From: Lentzea sp. NEAU-D7
Lineage (GTDB): Bacteria; Actinomycetota; Actinomycetes; Mycobacteriales; Pseudonocardiaceae
DNA: 64,000 nucleotides
Direction of reading: 5' to 3'
Assembly (NCBI RefSeq): GCF_026242055.1
Contig: NZ_JAPJDL010000002.1
Location: 124,001 to 188,000, forward strand
In this document: piece by piece, positions 7,326 to 16,710 of the stretch
How positions within the stretch are numbered: the stretch's first letter is position 1
Layout: every line of letters starts with the position of its first letter
Position numbers and translations under genes: made by a program
The notes under the pieces: generated by a model
What the model saw: only the letters and a program-made list of their open reading frames with translations
Told to the model about the DNA's origin: nothing
Databases searched by the model: none

Positions 7326-8411
7326 CTAGCAGTAGAGGTTCGCACCCGTCGGCACGCCGAGGATGCCGGTGAACCGCTGGTAGTTGGAGACGCGGCTCTG
7401 GACCTGCGCCGGGTTGCGGCCGTCGCACTCCAGCGAGCCGTTGATGCTGCGAATCGAGTAGCCGAACCCGGAGCCGTTGGTCATGGCCGCGTGCCCGGTC
7501 ATCGGGCCGGGCCCGTTCTGGGTCATCCAGTACCAGATGCCCGTCTTCCACGCGATCTCGGCGCGCTGTGCCACCAGGTGCGGGTACAGCAGCAGGTTCT
7601 CGCCGATGTAGTCGCCGGCCGCCTTGTAGTTGAAGTTCCACGACAGCTGGATCGGACCGCGGCCGAAGTACTTGTCGGCACCGGCGGGGCAGCCGTAGGG
7701 CCTGGTCTCGTCGCAGTAGTCCCCGGTCTGGTTGATCTCCTCGACGTACCGGAGACCGCCCGTCTCGTGCGAGATGTTCGCTAGGAACGCCGCCGCTTCC
7801 TGCTTCGACACCGTGTCGCCACCGGTCTTCGCGAAGGCCGGGAACGCGCTCAGGGCCGCGACGAGTCCGCTGTAGGTGTAGAAGCTGTTGCGGGACGACG
7901 GCGGGAACATCTGGTCGAACTGGGCCTGGCTGACGACGAAGCTGCCGCCGCCACCCCCGCCGCCGCCTCCGTCGCAGCTGTGCGGTTCCCAGAACCAGGT
8001 GGAGATCGTCGGGTCGTAACCGGGGTTGTCGTGCTCGGCGATGTAGTAGGAACCGTTGTACCGCACGATGTTGCCCGTGTAGTACTGCCGGCCCGCTACC
8101 CAGTCCGTGGCGCTGGTGCAGGTGCCGCCGCCACCACCTCCACCGCCGTCACAGCTCGTCGGCTCCCAGTACCAGGTGGAGATGATCGGGTCGTAGCCCG
8201 GGTTCTCGTTCTTGGCGCGGTAGTACTGGCCGTTGGTGTACTTCACGATCGAACCGACGGGGTACCACGTGCCCGCTGTCCAGTTGGTGAACGAACAGGC
8301 CTGTGCGGACACTTCGGCCTGGGATGACGCGGTCGGTGCGATGACGGCCATGGTCGCCGCCATCGCCACCGCCGCGAGAGACGCCAGAATTCGTTTTCTC
8401 AGCAAGGTCAC
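7326..8411 (-). CDS. GH19 chitinase with two chitin-binding (CBM5/12) modules
   Basis: A 361-residue secreted endochitinase. Signal peptide (1-about 34) is followed by two near-identical ChtBD3/CBM5-type modules (NWTAGTWYPVGSIVKY and DWVAGRQYYTGNIVRY, each ending with WxWEP-x-SCD). Poly-Gly linkers then lead to the GH19 domain with NISHETGG (catalytic Glu), YFGRGPIQLSWN and a terminal Cys. Two DasR-like palindromes lie 60-95 bp upstream, as in streptomycete chitinase promoters. The duplicated binding module differs little between copies, indicating recent internal duplication. Confidence 0.93.
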   Translation of the reverse strand: MTLLRKRILASLAAVAMAATMAVIAPTASSQAEVSAQACSFTNWTAGTWYPVGSIVKYTNGQYYRAKNENPGYDPIISTWYWEPTSCDGGGGGGGGTCTSATDWVAGRQYYTGNIVRYNGSYYIAEHDNPGYDPTISTWFWEPHSCDGGGGGGGGGSFVVSQAQFDQMFPPSSRNSFYTYSGLVAALSAFPAFAKTGGDTVSKQEAAAFLANISHETGGLRYVEEINQTGDYCDETRPYGCPAGADKYFGRGPIQLSWNFNYKAAGDYIGENLLLYPHLVAQRAEIAWKTGIWYWMTQNGPGPMTGHAAMTNGSGFGYSIRSINGSLECDGRNPAQVQSRVSNYQRFTGILGVPTGANLYC

Positions 8412-8473
8412 TCACTCCTGGAGTCTTTGCGCCCGGAGGATCAGGTGTGTGAACAACGCTGAGGTTGGCATCA

Positions 8474-8504
8474 ATGGTCCAGACCAGTCAAGGGTCTAGA
8501 CCTG
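8474..8504. promoter_or_regulatory. Two DasR-like operators upstream of chitinase
   Basis: ATGGTCCAGACCAGT (8474-8488) and AGGGTCTAGACCTG (8491-8504) are adjacent palindromic matches to the TGGTCTAGACCA core. They lie between the chitinase start and the next gene; nothing else is seen in 8412-8656. This arrangement resembles the direct repeat of chitinase promoters in Streptomyces. Confidence 0.7.
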
Positions 8505-8656
8505 TTTCGTCACCGGCAGTACGAGGTCCATCCCGCTGCGACATCGAACGGTGCGGGAGATTCGCGCACCCATGGCGTGGTACCGCTCTCACGGTCGCAG
8601 GCGGGAAGTCCGAGCACTAGGGTGGTCCATACCCTGCGGACAGGTGAACCGGTTCG

Positions 8657-9040
8657 TCAGGAGCCGGAGCCGTACGGGCGCGTGATGATCTCCAGCGCGT
8701 GGCCGTCCGGGTCGTTCCAGTAGACGCCGCGTCCGCCGTCGTTGCGGTTGATCTGCCGGGGCTGGGAGTGGAACGGGTCGGCCCAGTAGTCGAGCCCGCG
8801 CTCCTGGATGCGGCCGAAGATCTCGTCGAACTCCTCCTCGGTCACGAGGAAGGCGTAGTGCTGCCCGGTGATCGGGCCCTGCGCGGTCATGTAGTCGAGC
8901 GAGACGCCGTTCGCGACCTCCACGACGAGGAACGGGCCGTAGCGCACGGGCTCGGGCAGGCCGAGCAGTTCGGTGAGGAAGCGGGCGGAGTGGTTCTGGT
9001 CGCTGGCGTGGACGATGGTGTGGTTGAGCTGTACGGGCAT
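8657..9040 (-). CDS. VOC-superfamily (glyoxalase/dioxygenase-like) protein
   Basis: A 127-residue vicinal-oxygen-chelate protein: LNHTIVHASD at the start supplies the first metal-ligand His, and NDPDGHALEIITRP near the end carries the characteristic final Glu. The substrate cannot be named; such single-domain members include glyoxalases, thiol transferases and resistance proteins. The gene stands alone between the chitinase promoter and a small secreted protein transcribed divergently 47 bp away. Confidence 0.8.
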   Translation of the reverse strand: MPVQLNHTIVHASDQNHSARFLTELLGLPEPVRYGPFLVVEVANGVSLDYMTAQGPITGQHYAFLVTEEEFDEIFGRIQERGLDYWADPFHSQPRQINRNDGGRGVYWNDPDGHALEIITRPYGSGS

Positions 9041-9087
9041 GGGTCCCTGCTTACCCGCGTGTCAGCGAGTTGTCAGCGGAAAAATCG

Positions 9088-9534
9088 ATGATCACCCTCA
9101 TGAAGAGGGCAATCATCGGCATCGCGTTCGTGCTGCTCGGTTTCGTGTTCCCCGGTGTGGCCGGCGCGGAGACGCCGCCGGGATGCGCGAGCGCCGTGCA
9201 GATCGGCTCGACCGGGCACGTCAAGTGGCGTGGCGACACCATCGCGTCCGTGAAGCAGTTCGCCGGGTGCGGCGCGAACTACTCCTACGTCTACGTCTGG
9301 GAGAGCTTCCGCGCCACCGGCCGCCACTGGGGCACGCAGACCGCGATCGCCGTCTACAGCAGTTCCGGCGACAGCACGCCGGACTCCTACAAGGGCGGGA
9401 ACAGCAGCCAGTTCGATCCCGTCGAGCTGTGGGGCAAGCCGGCCGCCACCCTGTCCAAGTGCACCGCCGCCTACGGCATGATCAGCGTCCAGCAGGACGA
9501 CAACTTCACCGCGTTCTCCAGCAAGCGCTGCTAG
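9088..9534 (+). CDS. Small secreted cysteine-containing protein, function unknown
   Basis: A 148-residue exported protein: signal peptide ends VAGA near residue 27, and the mature part has four cysteines (PPGCAS, FAGCGA, SKCTA, terminal KRC) that could form two disulfides. Aromatic-rich strands such as YSYVYVWESF suggest a small beta-sandwich. ATG 9088 is chosen because AGCGGA precedes it; the ATG at 9100 is also possible. I do not recognise the family. Confidence 0.7.
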   Translation: MITLMKRAIIGIAFVLLGFVFPGVAGAETPPGCASAVQIGSTGHVKWRGDTIASVKQFAGCGANYSYVYVWESFRATGRHWGTQTAIAVYSSSGDSTPDSYKGGNSSQFDPVELWGKPAATLSKCTAAYGMISVQQDDNFTAFSSKRC

Positions 9535-9639
9535 TTCCAGGACAAAACGAGACAGGAATCGGCGCCACCACGGCTGACACGCGCATCGGCGACCTCCGAC
9601 GGGTGTCGGGGCGGCGGTGATCGGACAATACTGCCTTCC

Positions 9640-12600
9640 ATGCGGACACTGGTTGTAGCGGGGCTGTTACTGGGTCTAGCAGTCCCCGCGCACGCGGCAC
9701 AGGTCGACGAGGACCCTTCGTCGTTGGTGAACCCCTTCGTGGGCACGCAGAACTTCGGCAACACCTTCCCCGGCGCCTCGGTGCCGTTCGGAATGGTGCA
9801 GGTCAGCCCTGACACGGGAGGTCAGGGCGGGTACGACTACAAGGCCACCTCCATCTACGGCTTCTCGCAGACGCACCTGTCGGGCGTGGGCTGCGGCGTC
9901 ATGGGCGAGCTGCCGGTGATGCCGACTGTCGGGTCCGTTGACAACGTTGACATCAACGCCTACAAGTCGGACTTCAGCCATGCGGACGAAGCCGCCCAGC
10001 CCGGCTACTACCGCGTCGGCCTGCCGCGCTACGGCGTGAACGCCGAGCTCACGGCCACGCAGCGGACCGGCTGGCAGCGCTACACGTTCCCGTCCTCGGG
10101 CGCGGCGAACGTCCTGTTCAACACCGGGCGGTCGAACCAGACGGTGCTGGACTCGGAGATCCACGTCGTCGGTGACAGGACCATCGAGGGCCGGGTGCGC
10201 AACGGCCGGTTCTGCGCGGGCAAGGACGAGCACACCGTGTACTTCACGGCCACGTTCGACCGCCCGTTCGCCTCCTTCGGCGCGTGGCGCGGGAGCGTTC
10301 CCACGCCGGGTGTCCGGGACGCCGCCGGCACGGGTGGGAACGGCGCCTGGGTCACGTTCGACGCGACCGCCGACCGCGACGTGGTGCTGAAGCTCGGCCT
10401 GTCGTACACCGGCATCGAGGGCGCGCGGAAGAACCTCGCGGCGGAGGCTCCCTCCCACGACTTCGACGCGACGGTGGCGGCAGCCAAGGACGTGTGGAAG
10501 AAGCAGCTGGACGCCGTGCGGGTGTCCGGCGGTCCGCGCGACCGGCAGGTCGCGTTCTACACCGCGCTCTACCACTCGGTGCTGCACCCGAACCTCGCCG
10601 GTGACGTCGACGGCAGGTACATGGGCTTCGACGGGAAGGTGCGCACGGCGTCGGGTTACACGCCGTACCAGAACTTCTCGCTGTGGGACACGTACCGGCC
10701 GCAGAACCAGCTGCTGCAGATCCTGGAACCGAAGGTCGCCCGTGACGTCGCACTGTCCGTCGTGGCCAGTGGGCGCGACGGCGGGTGGCTGCCGCGCTGG
10801 GCCCTCGCGTCGTCCGAGACCAACATCATGACCGGCGACCCGGTGACGCCGTTCCTCGTCGAGGCCTGGTCGAAGGGCCTGCTGAAGGGGTACGAGGAGG
10901 AGACGTACAACCTGTTGCGCGCCAACGCCACGTCGCTGCCTCCCGCGGACTCGCCCTACAACGGACGCTCCGGTGTCACCTACTACTCCGAGCGCGGGTA
11001 CATCCCGTCCGGCCTGGAGCTCGGCAAGGACTGCGCGCACAAGGGCGGCGACAACGACTGCGTGCACCCGGCGTCCGCGACCCTGGAGTACTCCGCGGCG
11101 GACGCGTCGCTGGCGCTGATGGCCAAGGGACTGGGCAAGAAGGCCGACGCGCGCATGTTCGCGGACCGGGGCCAGTGGTACCGCAACCTGTGGGACTCGT
11201 CGATCGGCCAGTTCCGGCCGCGCACCACCGCCGGCACGTGGCTGGCGCCGTACAACCCGGTCGACGCGTCGCACCAGTTCCACGAGGGCGGTGCCTACCA
11301 GTACCAGTGGCTCGTGCCGCAGGACCCCGCCGGGCTCGTGTCGCTGATGGGCGGCCGCCGCGAGACGGAGAAGCGGCTCGACTCGTTCTTCGCCTACGAC
11401 AAGCTGCTGGTGGACCCCGCCGGCACCGCGCGGCACGACTGGATCACCGAGCCGTACGACTACTACGGCAAGCCGACCTACAACCCGAACAACGAACCGG
11501 ACCTGCTCGCGCCCTACATGTACCTGTGGTCGGGCACGCCGTCGAAGACCGCGACGGTCGTGCGGGCGGCGATGACGTTGTTCACGACCGGTCCGGACGG
11601 CATGACCGGCAACGACGACCTGGGCACGATGTCTGCCTGGTACGTCTTCTCGTCGCTGGGTCTCTACCCGACGTTCAACGGCGCGGACTTCCTGGCGCTG
11701 TCGTCACCGCAGTTCGAGTCCGCGACCGTCCGGATCGGACAGCACGGCTCGCAGGGCGGGACCCTGAACGTCTCGGCACGAGGGGTGTCCGACACCAACC
11801 GGTACATCAAGAGCGTGTCGTTCGGCGGTCGTGACGTCCGCAAGACGTGGCTCTCCTGGACCTCGTTGCAGCGCGGCGGGAAGCTGACCCACGAGGTGGC
11901 GGCGAAGCCCTCGTCGTGGGGCACCGGCCGAGGGGACGAGCCGCCGTCGTTGAACGACGGCAACGCGGACTCGCGTCGTGCGTTGTCGGCGTCGCTGCGG
12001 AACTCCGAGATCGTGGTGCCGACGTCGGAGTCCGAGCAGTCGCTGACGCTGCAGCTCGACGTGCTGGCCCAGTCGCCCGGCGCGACGTCCGTGCGGCCCG
12101 TCGTCACGGCTCCGGCCGGCTGGAAGGTGAGCGGTGCCAAGCCGTTCGTCATCGTGTCGCGGCACCTGCCCACGCAGAAGACAGTGCCGTTGACGTTGTC
12201 CGTGCCCGCCGGTGTGGCCGCAGGCTCGTACGAGGTCTCGGTGCAGGTCGAGTCGGTGACGGTGAAGGCCGTCGTCGAGGTGAAACCGGCGGCGCTGTGC
12301 GCGTTCTCGTCGTGCTCGGTGGACGTGACGCCCGAGCTGAACCACGACGGCACCGCCACGGTCGCCGACTCCGCCTCGGGCAACTTCGACGGTGGCGGCT
12401 GGAGCTACGACGCCGCGCTGCTGCCGCCGGCCGGACCCGTGACGTGGGGCGGCATCACCTACCAGGCACCCGACCCCACCGGGACGGCGCCGAACTTCGT
12501 GGAGGCGCGCGGGCAGGGGCTCCTGCTGCCCACCGGCCAGTTCTCGTGGCTGCACGTCGTGGGCGCGTCGCACAACGGACCGGTGTCCGCCGCCTTCACC

Positions 12601-12834
12601 GTCTGGTACACCGACGGCACCTCGGCCGAGGTCGCGGCGTCGGTGGCGGACTGGGCGGGCGGCGGCCCGGCGGTGCTGGAGATGCCGCACCGGATCAAGG
12701 CGGGCCAGGGCGTCGACGGGCCGCCGGTCCGGTTGTTCGGCCAGTCGCTGCGGCTCGACGCCGCGAAGACCGTCCGTTCGGTCACGCTGCCCGACGATCC
12801 GCGGGTGGAGCTGTACGCGCTGACGCTGGCCTGA
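9640..12834 (+). CDS. GH92 family alpha-mannosidase-like glycosidase, secreted
   Basis: A 1,064-residue exported enzyme. After a signal peptide (ends AHA) come GH92 motifs: VNPFVGTQNFGNTFPGASVP, the central YRPQNQLL/GGWLPRW segment, NNEPDLLAPYMY and GMTGNDDLGTMSAWYVFSSL (the calcium- and acid-containing region). An NPCBM-associated NEW3-type beta-sandwich (about 790-890) and a further beta-rich C-terminal domain follow. GH92 enzymes are exo-acting, calcium-dependent alpha-mannosidases acting on glycans. Its 3' end overlaps the convergent acyltransferase gene by 53 bp. Confidence 0.92.
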   Translation: MRTLVVAGLLLGLAVPAHAAQVDEDPSSLVNPFVGTQNFGNTFPGASVPFGMVQVSPDTGGQGGYDYKATSIYGFSQTHLSGVGCGVMGELPVMPTVGSVDNVDINAYKSDFSHADEAAQPGYYRVGLPRYGVNAELTATQRTGWQRYTFPSSGAANVLFNTGRSNQTVLDSEIHVVGDRTIEGRVRNGRFCAGKDEHTVYFTATFDRPFASFGAWRGSVPTPGVRDAAGTGGNGAWVTFDATADRDVVLKLGLSYTGIEGARKNLAAEAPSHDFDATVAAAKDVWKKQLDAVRVSGGPRDRQVAFYTALYHSVLHPNLAGDVDGRYMGFDGKVRTASGYTPYQNFSLWDTYRPQNQLLQILEPKVARDVALSVVASGRDGGWLPRWALASSETNIMTGDPVTPFLVEAWSKGLLKGYEEETYNLLRANATSLPPADSPYNGRSGVTYYSERGYIPSGLELGKDCAHKGGDNDCVHPASATLEYSAADASLALMAKGLGKKADARMFADRGQWYRNLWDSSIGQFRPRTTAGTWLAPYNPVDASHQFHEGGAYQYQWLVPQDPAGLVSLMGGRRETEKRLDSFFAYDKLLVDPAGTARHDWITEPYDYYGKPTYNPNNEPDLLAPYMYLWSGTPSKTATVVRAAMTLFTTGPDGMTGNDDLGTMSAWYVFSSLGLYPTFNGADFLALSSPQFESATVRIGQHGSQGGTLNVSARGVSDTNRYIKSVSFGGRDVRKTWLSWTSLQRGGKLTHEVAAKPSSWGTGRGDEPPSLNDGNADSRRALSASLRNSEIVVPTSESEQSLTLQLDVLAQSPGATSVRPVVTAPAGWKVSGAKPFVIVSRHLPTQKTVPLTLSVPAGVAAGSYEVSVQVESVTVKAVVEVKPAALCAFSSCSVDVTPELNHDGTATVADSASGNFDGGGWSYDAALLPPAGPVTWGGITYQAPDPTGTAPNFVEARGQGLLLPTGQFSWLHVVGASHNGPVSAAFTVWYTDGTSAEVAASVADWAGGGPAVLEMPHRIKAGQGVDGPPVRLFGQSLRLDAAKTVRSVTLPDDPRVELYALTLA

Positions 12835-13855
12835 TCCGAGCCGGTCGGGGTGTCCCGCGGACGAACCGTTCCGCGGGCACCTCGACCAGCCGGTACAGCA
12901 GCCACGAGGCGACCATTGACACCGCGAGCATCCCGAGCGCCGAGAGCAGTGGATGCGCGTGGACGTCGAGGAGCTTCTCGCTCACCCGGATGACGATCTG
13001 GTGGACCATGTAGAACGCGAACGACACGGTCCCCAGCCACACCATCCACTTCGAGCGCCACGGCGACCACGCGCCGGTGAGGTCGGCGACCGCCGCGGCC
13101 GGGATCAGCAGCGCCAGCGGGATGACCGTGCCCGCGACGTACGGGAACGACGCCGGCAGGTACCACGAGCCGACGTACGCGACGACGAACAACGCCGTCG
13201 CGGGCCAGAGCCCGAGTCCGATCCACTTGCCCTGCTGGACCACCCGCGCCATCGCCATTCCCAGCACGAACTCGAGTGCACGCACCGGCGGGAAGACGAA
13301 GACGAACCAGTATTCGATTGCGCCTGGCATTGACAGTGCAATCGCGGGAACTGTCAAAATCGCGATCACCATCGCCGAGGCGACCAGCCACGGGCGGCGC
13401 ATCCGCCACTTGATCAACAATGGGAACGCGAGGTAGAACGCCATTTCGCACGACAATGACCAGGCAGGCGTGTTGAGGCCGAAGTAGACGCTTTCCGCGG
13501 GGAACCACGCCTGCGCCAGCGACAGGTTCGCGAGGGCGGCGGCCGGCGTGACCGCGGCACCGGCGACCAGCACGACCAGCCAGGTCACGACGTGGTTGGG
13601 GAAGATCTTCGCCGCCCGGCGCCGCCAGACCGTGCTCGCGGGCGTGCCCTGCCTGGCGGACCACGTGAGCACGAATCCGGAGAGGATGAAGAAGAAGCTC
13701 ACGCCGGTCGCGCCCTGCCGGAAGGGCACGTCGAGGTACGGCCAGAGCCCGGCGGCGTTGATGTGGAATCCGAACACGATGAACGCGGCGATGAATCGCA
13801 TGCCGGTCAGCGAAGGTAATCGCCCCGGCTTCACTTCCGTCCCGTGGTTCTGCAC
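12782..13855 (-). CDS. Acyltransferase family 3 integral membrane protein
   Basis: A 357-residue polytopic membrane protein (about ten hydrophobic segments) with the acyltransferase-3 signature: LPSLTGMRFIAAFIVFGFH near the N-terminus (catalytic-type His), FFFILSGFVLTWS, and SLSCEMAFYLAFP. Members O-acylate sugars, peptidoglycan or natural products at the membrane. The C-terminus is a short Arg/Pro/Ala-rich tail, and its last 53 bp are antisense to the end of the GH92 gene. The target is not evident. Confidence 0.88.
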   Translation of the reverse strand: MQNHGTEVKPGRLPSLTGMRFIAAFIVFGFHINAAGLWPYLDVPFRQGATGVSFFFILSGFVLTWSARQGTPASTVWRRRAAKIFPNHVVTWLVVLVAGAAVTPAAALANLSLAQAWFPAESVYFGLNTPAWSLSCEMAFYLAFPLLIKWRMRRPWLVASAMVIAILTVPAIALSMPGAIEYWFVFVFPPVRALEFVLGMAMARVVQQGKWIGLGLWPATALFVVAYVGSWYLPASFPYVAGTVIPLALLIPAAAVADLTGAWSPWRSKWMVWLGTVSFAFYMVHQIVIRVSEKLLDVHAHPLLSALGMLAVSMVASWLLYRLVEVPAERFVRGTPRPARIRPASARTAPPADRRAA

Positions 13856-13935
13856 GACGGTGGGTTCGCGCGGTTTCGGGCCATTGTTACACCATTGCGC
13901 CGAATGGAAGAGTCTTTTCGTGACATATTCTTTTC

Positions 13936-14850
13936 GTGTGTGGAATAGTGGTTTCCGTGGAGCGACTCGAGAGCGGACAGCGGTCCCGCGTCTGGGCTGA
14001 CGGCGACCGGATCGTCAAGCAGGTGGTCGGCGACCAGGTGGCATTCGAGCGCGAGATCACCGCGCTCCGGCTCGCCGAGCACACCGGCGTGGTGCCGCGT
14101 GTCCTCGACGTCGACCACGAGAAGCGGACCGTGGTGCTCGAACGGCTGCGCTCCGACCCGTTCGGGGAGGACTGGGTGATCGCCTACGCCCGCGGCCTCG
14201 CCCGTCTGCACATGGCCACCGGCCCGGAGCACGCCGGGCTGTTGCCGCGCCAGGCGGTCCCGGACCTCGTCCCGTTCCTGCGGTTCGTGCGGGCGCTGGA
14301 GGTGGAGGTCGGGGGCGCCGAGGACGAGCTGGTGTTCGAGGACTCCGGGAAGTTCGACCTGGTGCACGGCGACCCGTGCCCCGGCAACGACATGTACTCA
14401 CCGCAGGGCGCGAGGTTCGTCGACCTCGAAGGAGCGGCGCTGGGCGACGGGCTGACCGAGGTCGTCTACCTCCGCATCGGCTTTCCGACCTGTGCGACCG
14501 TCACCGAGACGCCCCGGGAGCTGCGGGAGGCCGCCGAGCAGGCCTACTTCGAGGAACGCGGGTTCACCGCAGGGCTCGAGGACGCGTGCGTGCGGTGGTT
14601 CGTGAACGGCGACGCGCTGGTGCAGCGCTCCGAGCGCGACGGCACCGACCACCTCGCCAGGGCCGTCGACGAGGACTGGTTCTGGTACAGCACGACGGCG
14701 CGCGGCCGGCTGATGTTCCGGGCGGGGGTCGTGGCGACGTTCACCGAGACCCATCCGGAGATGAGCGCGCTGGCCCGGCGGCTGCTCGACCGGATGAGGC
14801 GGATCTGGGCGCCGCAGCCGATCGGGACCGTGCGCACGCACGTCTCATGA
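13936..14850 (+). CDS. Aminoglycoside-phosphotransferase-fold kinase
   Basis: A protein of about 300 residues with kinase-like motifs: an N-terminal nucleotide-binding lobe, the brenner-type LVHGDPCPGND catalytic loop (HGDxxxxN) and RFVDLEGA metal-binding motif. Substrates of this superfamily include aminoglycosides, choline, homoserine and natural products, and none is indicated here. The start is uncertain: GTGs at 13936, 13948 and 13957 are in frame, and 13957 may be preferred by family length. The upstream gap is AT-rich and divergent from the acyltransferase gene. The stop overlaps that of the convergent rluA-like gene. Confidence 0.75.
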   Translation: MCGIVVSVERLESGQRSRVWADGDRIVKQVVGDQVAFEREITALRLAEHTGVVPRVLDVDHEKRTVVLERLRSDPFGEDWVIAYARGLARLHMATGPEHAGLLPRQAVPDLVPFLRFVRALEVEVGGAEDELVFEDSGKFDLVHGDPCPGNDMYSPQGARFVDLEGAALGDGLTEVVYLRIGFPTCATVTETPRELREAAEQAYFEERGFTAGLEDACVRWFVNGDALVQRSERDGTDHLARAVDEDWFWYSTTARGRLMFRAGVVATFTETHPEMSALARRLLDRMRRIWAPQPIGTVRTHVS

Positions 14851-15753
14851 CCAGGCGGACAGCTTCAACCGCGAGGTGAACGTCCGGTCGGCGCCCGAGA
14901 TCGGGTCCACGAAGGACAGCGTGTGGGCGAGCAGCTGCAACGGCGAGGAGAAGTCGTCCAGCGGACGGTCGCGCAGCACCGGGTAGAAGTCGTCGTTCAC
15001 GATCGGCACGCCGAGCCCGGACATGTGCAGCCGCAGCTGGTGCGTGCGGCCGGTCAGCGGCTTCAGGTGGTAGCGGCCCAGCGCGCCGCGACGCTCCACA
15101 AGGGACACGTGCGTCTCGGCGTTGGGCTCGCCGTCGACCTCGAACGCGGTGATGACGCCGCGTTCCTTGATGATCCGGGAGCGCACCACGCGGGGGAGCT
15201 CCAGCGCGGGGTCGTACGGGGCGATCGCCTCGTACTCCTTGCGCACCAAGCGGTCGCGGAACATCGTCTGGTACTTGCCGCGCAGCTCGCGGCGCACCAC
15301 GAACAGCACCAGCCCGGCCGTGACGCGGTCGAGCCGGTGCGCGGGCGAGAGGTCCGGCAGGCCCAGCGAGTCGCGGAGCTTCACGAGCGCGGTCTGCATG
15401 ATGTGCGCGCCTCGCGGGATCGTCGCGAGGAAGTGCGGCTTGTCGGCGACCACGATGTCGTCGTCCTGGTGCACCACGCCCACCTCGAAGGGGACCGGCA
15501 CCTCCACGGGCAGGTCGCGGTGGAACCAGATGTAGGAGTCCGGCACGAACGGCGCGTCGAGGCCCAGCGGGCCCGCGACACCCCAGATTTGTTCCTCGGC
15601 CAGCATCTCGTCGATGCGCTCGGCGGCCACCCGCGGCAGACGGTCCACGAGGTGGTCGCGCAACGACGGCCAGGTGCCCTCGGAGGGCAGCTTCAGCCGG
15701 GCCGCGTCCAGGCCGTGGCGCTGGGGAAGAGGGGAGGAGGGTTTGCGTCTCAT
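14845..15753 (-). CDS. RluA-family 23S rRNA pseudouridine synthase
   Basis: A 302-residue synthase with the RluA motif HRLDRVTAGL (catalytic Asp) and a downstream TGRTHQLRLHMSGLG motif. The N-terminal extension has no clear S4 domain. The start MRRKPSSP at 15753 is chosen over an upstream in-frame methionine (15801) because it leaves the divergent promoter and an inverted repeat intact. The purine-rich segment of lines 15721-15740 lies inside the gene. It is convergent with the kinase gene (6-bp overlap). Confidence 0.88.
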   Translation of the reverse strand: MRRKPSSPLPQRHGLDAARLKLPSEGTWPSLRDHLVDRLPRVAAERIDEMLAEEQIWGVAGPLGLDAPFVPDSYIWFHRDLPVEVPVPFEVGVVHQDDDIVVADKPHFLATIPRGAHIMQTALVKLRDSLGLPDLSPAHRLDRVTAGLVLFVVRRELRGKYQTMFRDRLVRKEYEAIAPYDPALELPRVVRSRIIKERGVITAFEVDGEPNAETHVSLVERRGALGRYHLKPLTGRTHQLRLHMSGLGVPIVNDDFYPVLRDRPLDDFSSPLQLLAHTLSFVDPISGADRTFTSRLKLSAWS

Positions 15754-15782
15754 CGCACCAGCCAGTCTAAATGTTCGGAAAA

Positions 15783-15812
15783 AGCGAACGATATCGCTCA
15801 CAAACGTTCGCT
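15783..15812. promoter_or_regulatory. Inverted repeat, probable operator before DMT transporter
   Basis: AGCGAACG (15783-15790) and CGTTCGCT (15805-15812) are perfect 8-bp inverted arms separated by 14 bp; a further TGTTCG at 15772 extends the pattern. It lies in the divergent region between the RluA and transporter genes. A dimeric regulator is a reasonable guess; which one is not known. Confidence 0.5.
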
Positions 15813-15819
15813 GTACTGA

Positions 15820-16710
15820 ATGGACTGGGGAACCGAGACTGGGCGCATGGCGGTCTTCATGGTCCTCGGCTCGGTCATCTCACTGCAGTTCGGCGCGGCT
15901 TTCGCGAGCCAGCTCTTCGGGCAGATCGGCGCGCCGGGTGCCACGGCGCTGCGGCTCGGCATCTCCGCGCTGATGCTGGCCGTCATCGCCCGGCCGAAGA
16001 TCCGCCAGGAGACGATCGTGCTCGGGCTCACGCTGGCCGGCATGAACGGCACGTTCTACCTCGCGCTCGACCGGATCCCGCTCGGCGTGGCGGTGACGAT
16101 CGAGTTCCTCGGGCCGCTCGGGCTCGCGGCGATCCTCGGCAGGCGGGCCAGGGACTTCGTGTGGGTCGGGCTGGCGCTCGTCGGCATCGTCGTGCTGGGC
16201 GTGCGCGAGTACACCGGCGCGAAGCTCGACCTCGTCGGCGTGGCGCTCGCGTTGATCGCGGCCGCGTTCTGGGCCTGTTACGTGCTGGCGGGACGCAAGG
16301 TCGCGACCGCGGGACTCGGCGTCGGCGGGGTCGCGGGAGCCAGCCTGGTCGCGGCCGCGCTCACCCTGCCGTACGGGCTGGCGGCGGCCGGCACCACGTT
16401 GTTCGACCCGAGGATCCTGCTGCTCGGCACGCTGGTGGCGCTGCTGGCGTCCGCGATCCCGTACGCGCTGGAGATCAAGGCGCTCAGGACGCTGGAGGCC
16501 GGCACGTTCGGCGTCGTGCTCGCGCTCGAACCCGCCGCGGCGGCGCTCGCCGGGGCGCTGCTGCTCGGCCAGCACCTGAGCATCATCTCGTTGTGCGGCA
16601 TGGCCCTGGTGATCACGGCCGGGGTCGGAGCGGCGCTACGGACAGCGCCAGCGCCTCGCGGAACGCCCGCACCGCGGGATGCTGACCTCGTCCTGCCCGT
16701 GCCGCGGTGA
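15820..16710 (+). CDS. EamA/RhtA-like DMT-superfamily exporter
   Basis: A 296-residue protein with ten hydrophobic segments in two EamA repeats (for example FGAAFASQLFGQIGAPG at the N-terminus and IPYALEIKALRTLEAGTFGV in the second). It resembles RhtA-type threonine/homoserine exporters. The start could also be ATG 15847. Its 3' end runs 98 bp into the antisense strand of the convergent LysR gene, and its C-terminal tail is Pro/Arg-rich. The LysR neighbour resembles regulators of amino-acid exporters (LysE/RhtA context), so amino-acid export is inferred. Confidence 0.83.
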   Translation: MDWGTETGRMAVFMVLGSVISLQFGAAFASQLFGQIGAPGATALRLGISALMLAVIARPKIRQETIVLGLTLAGMNGTFYLALDRIPLGVAVTIEFLGPLGLAAILGRRARDFVWVGLALVGIVVLGVREYTGAKLDLVGVALALIAAAFWACYVLAGRKVATAGLGVGGVAGASLVAAALTLPYGLAAAGTTLFDPRILLLGTLVALLASAIPYALEIKALRTLEAGTFGVVLALEPAAAALAGALLLGQHLSIISLCGMALVITAGVGAALRTAPAPRGTPAPRDADLVLPVPR

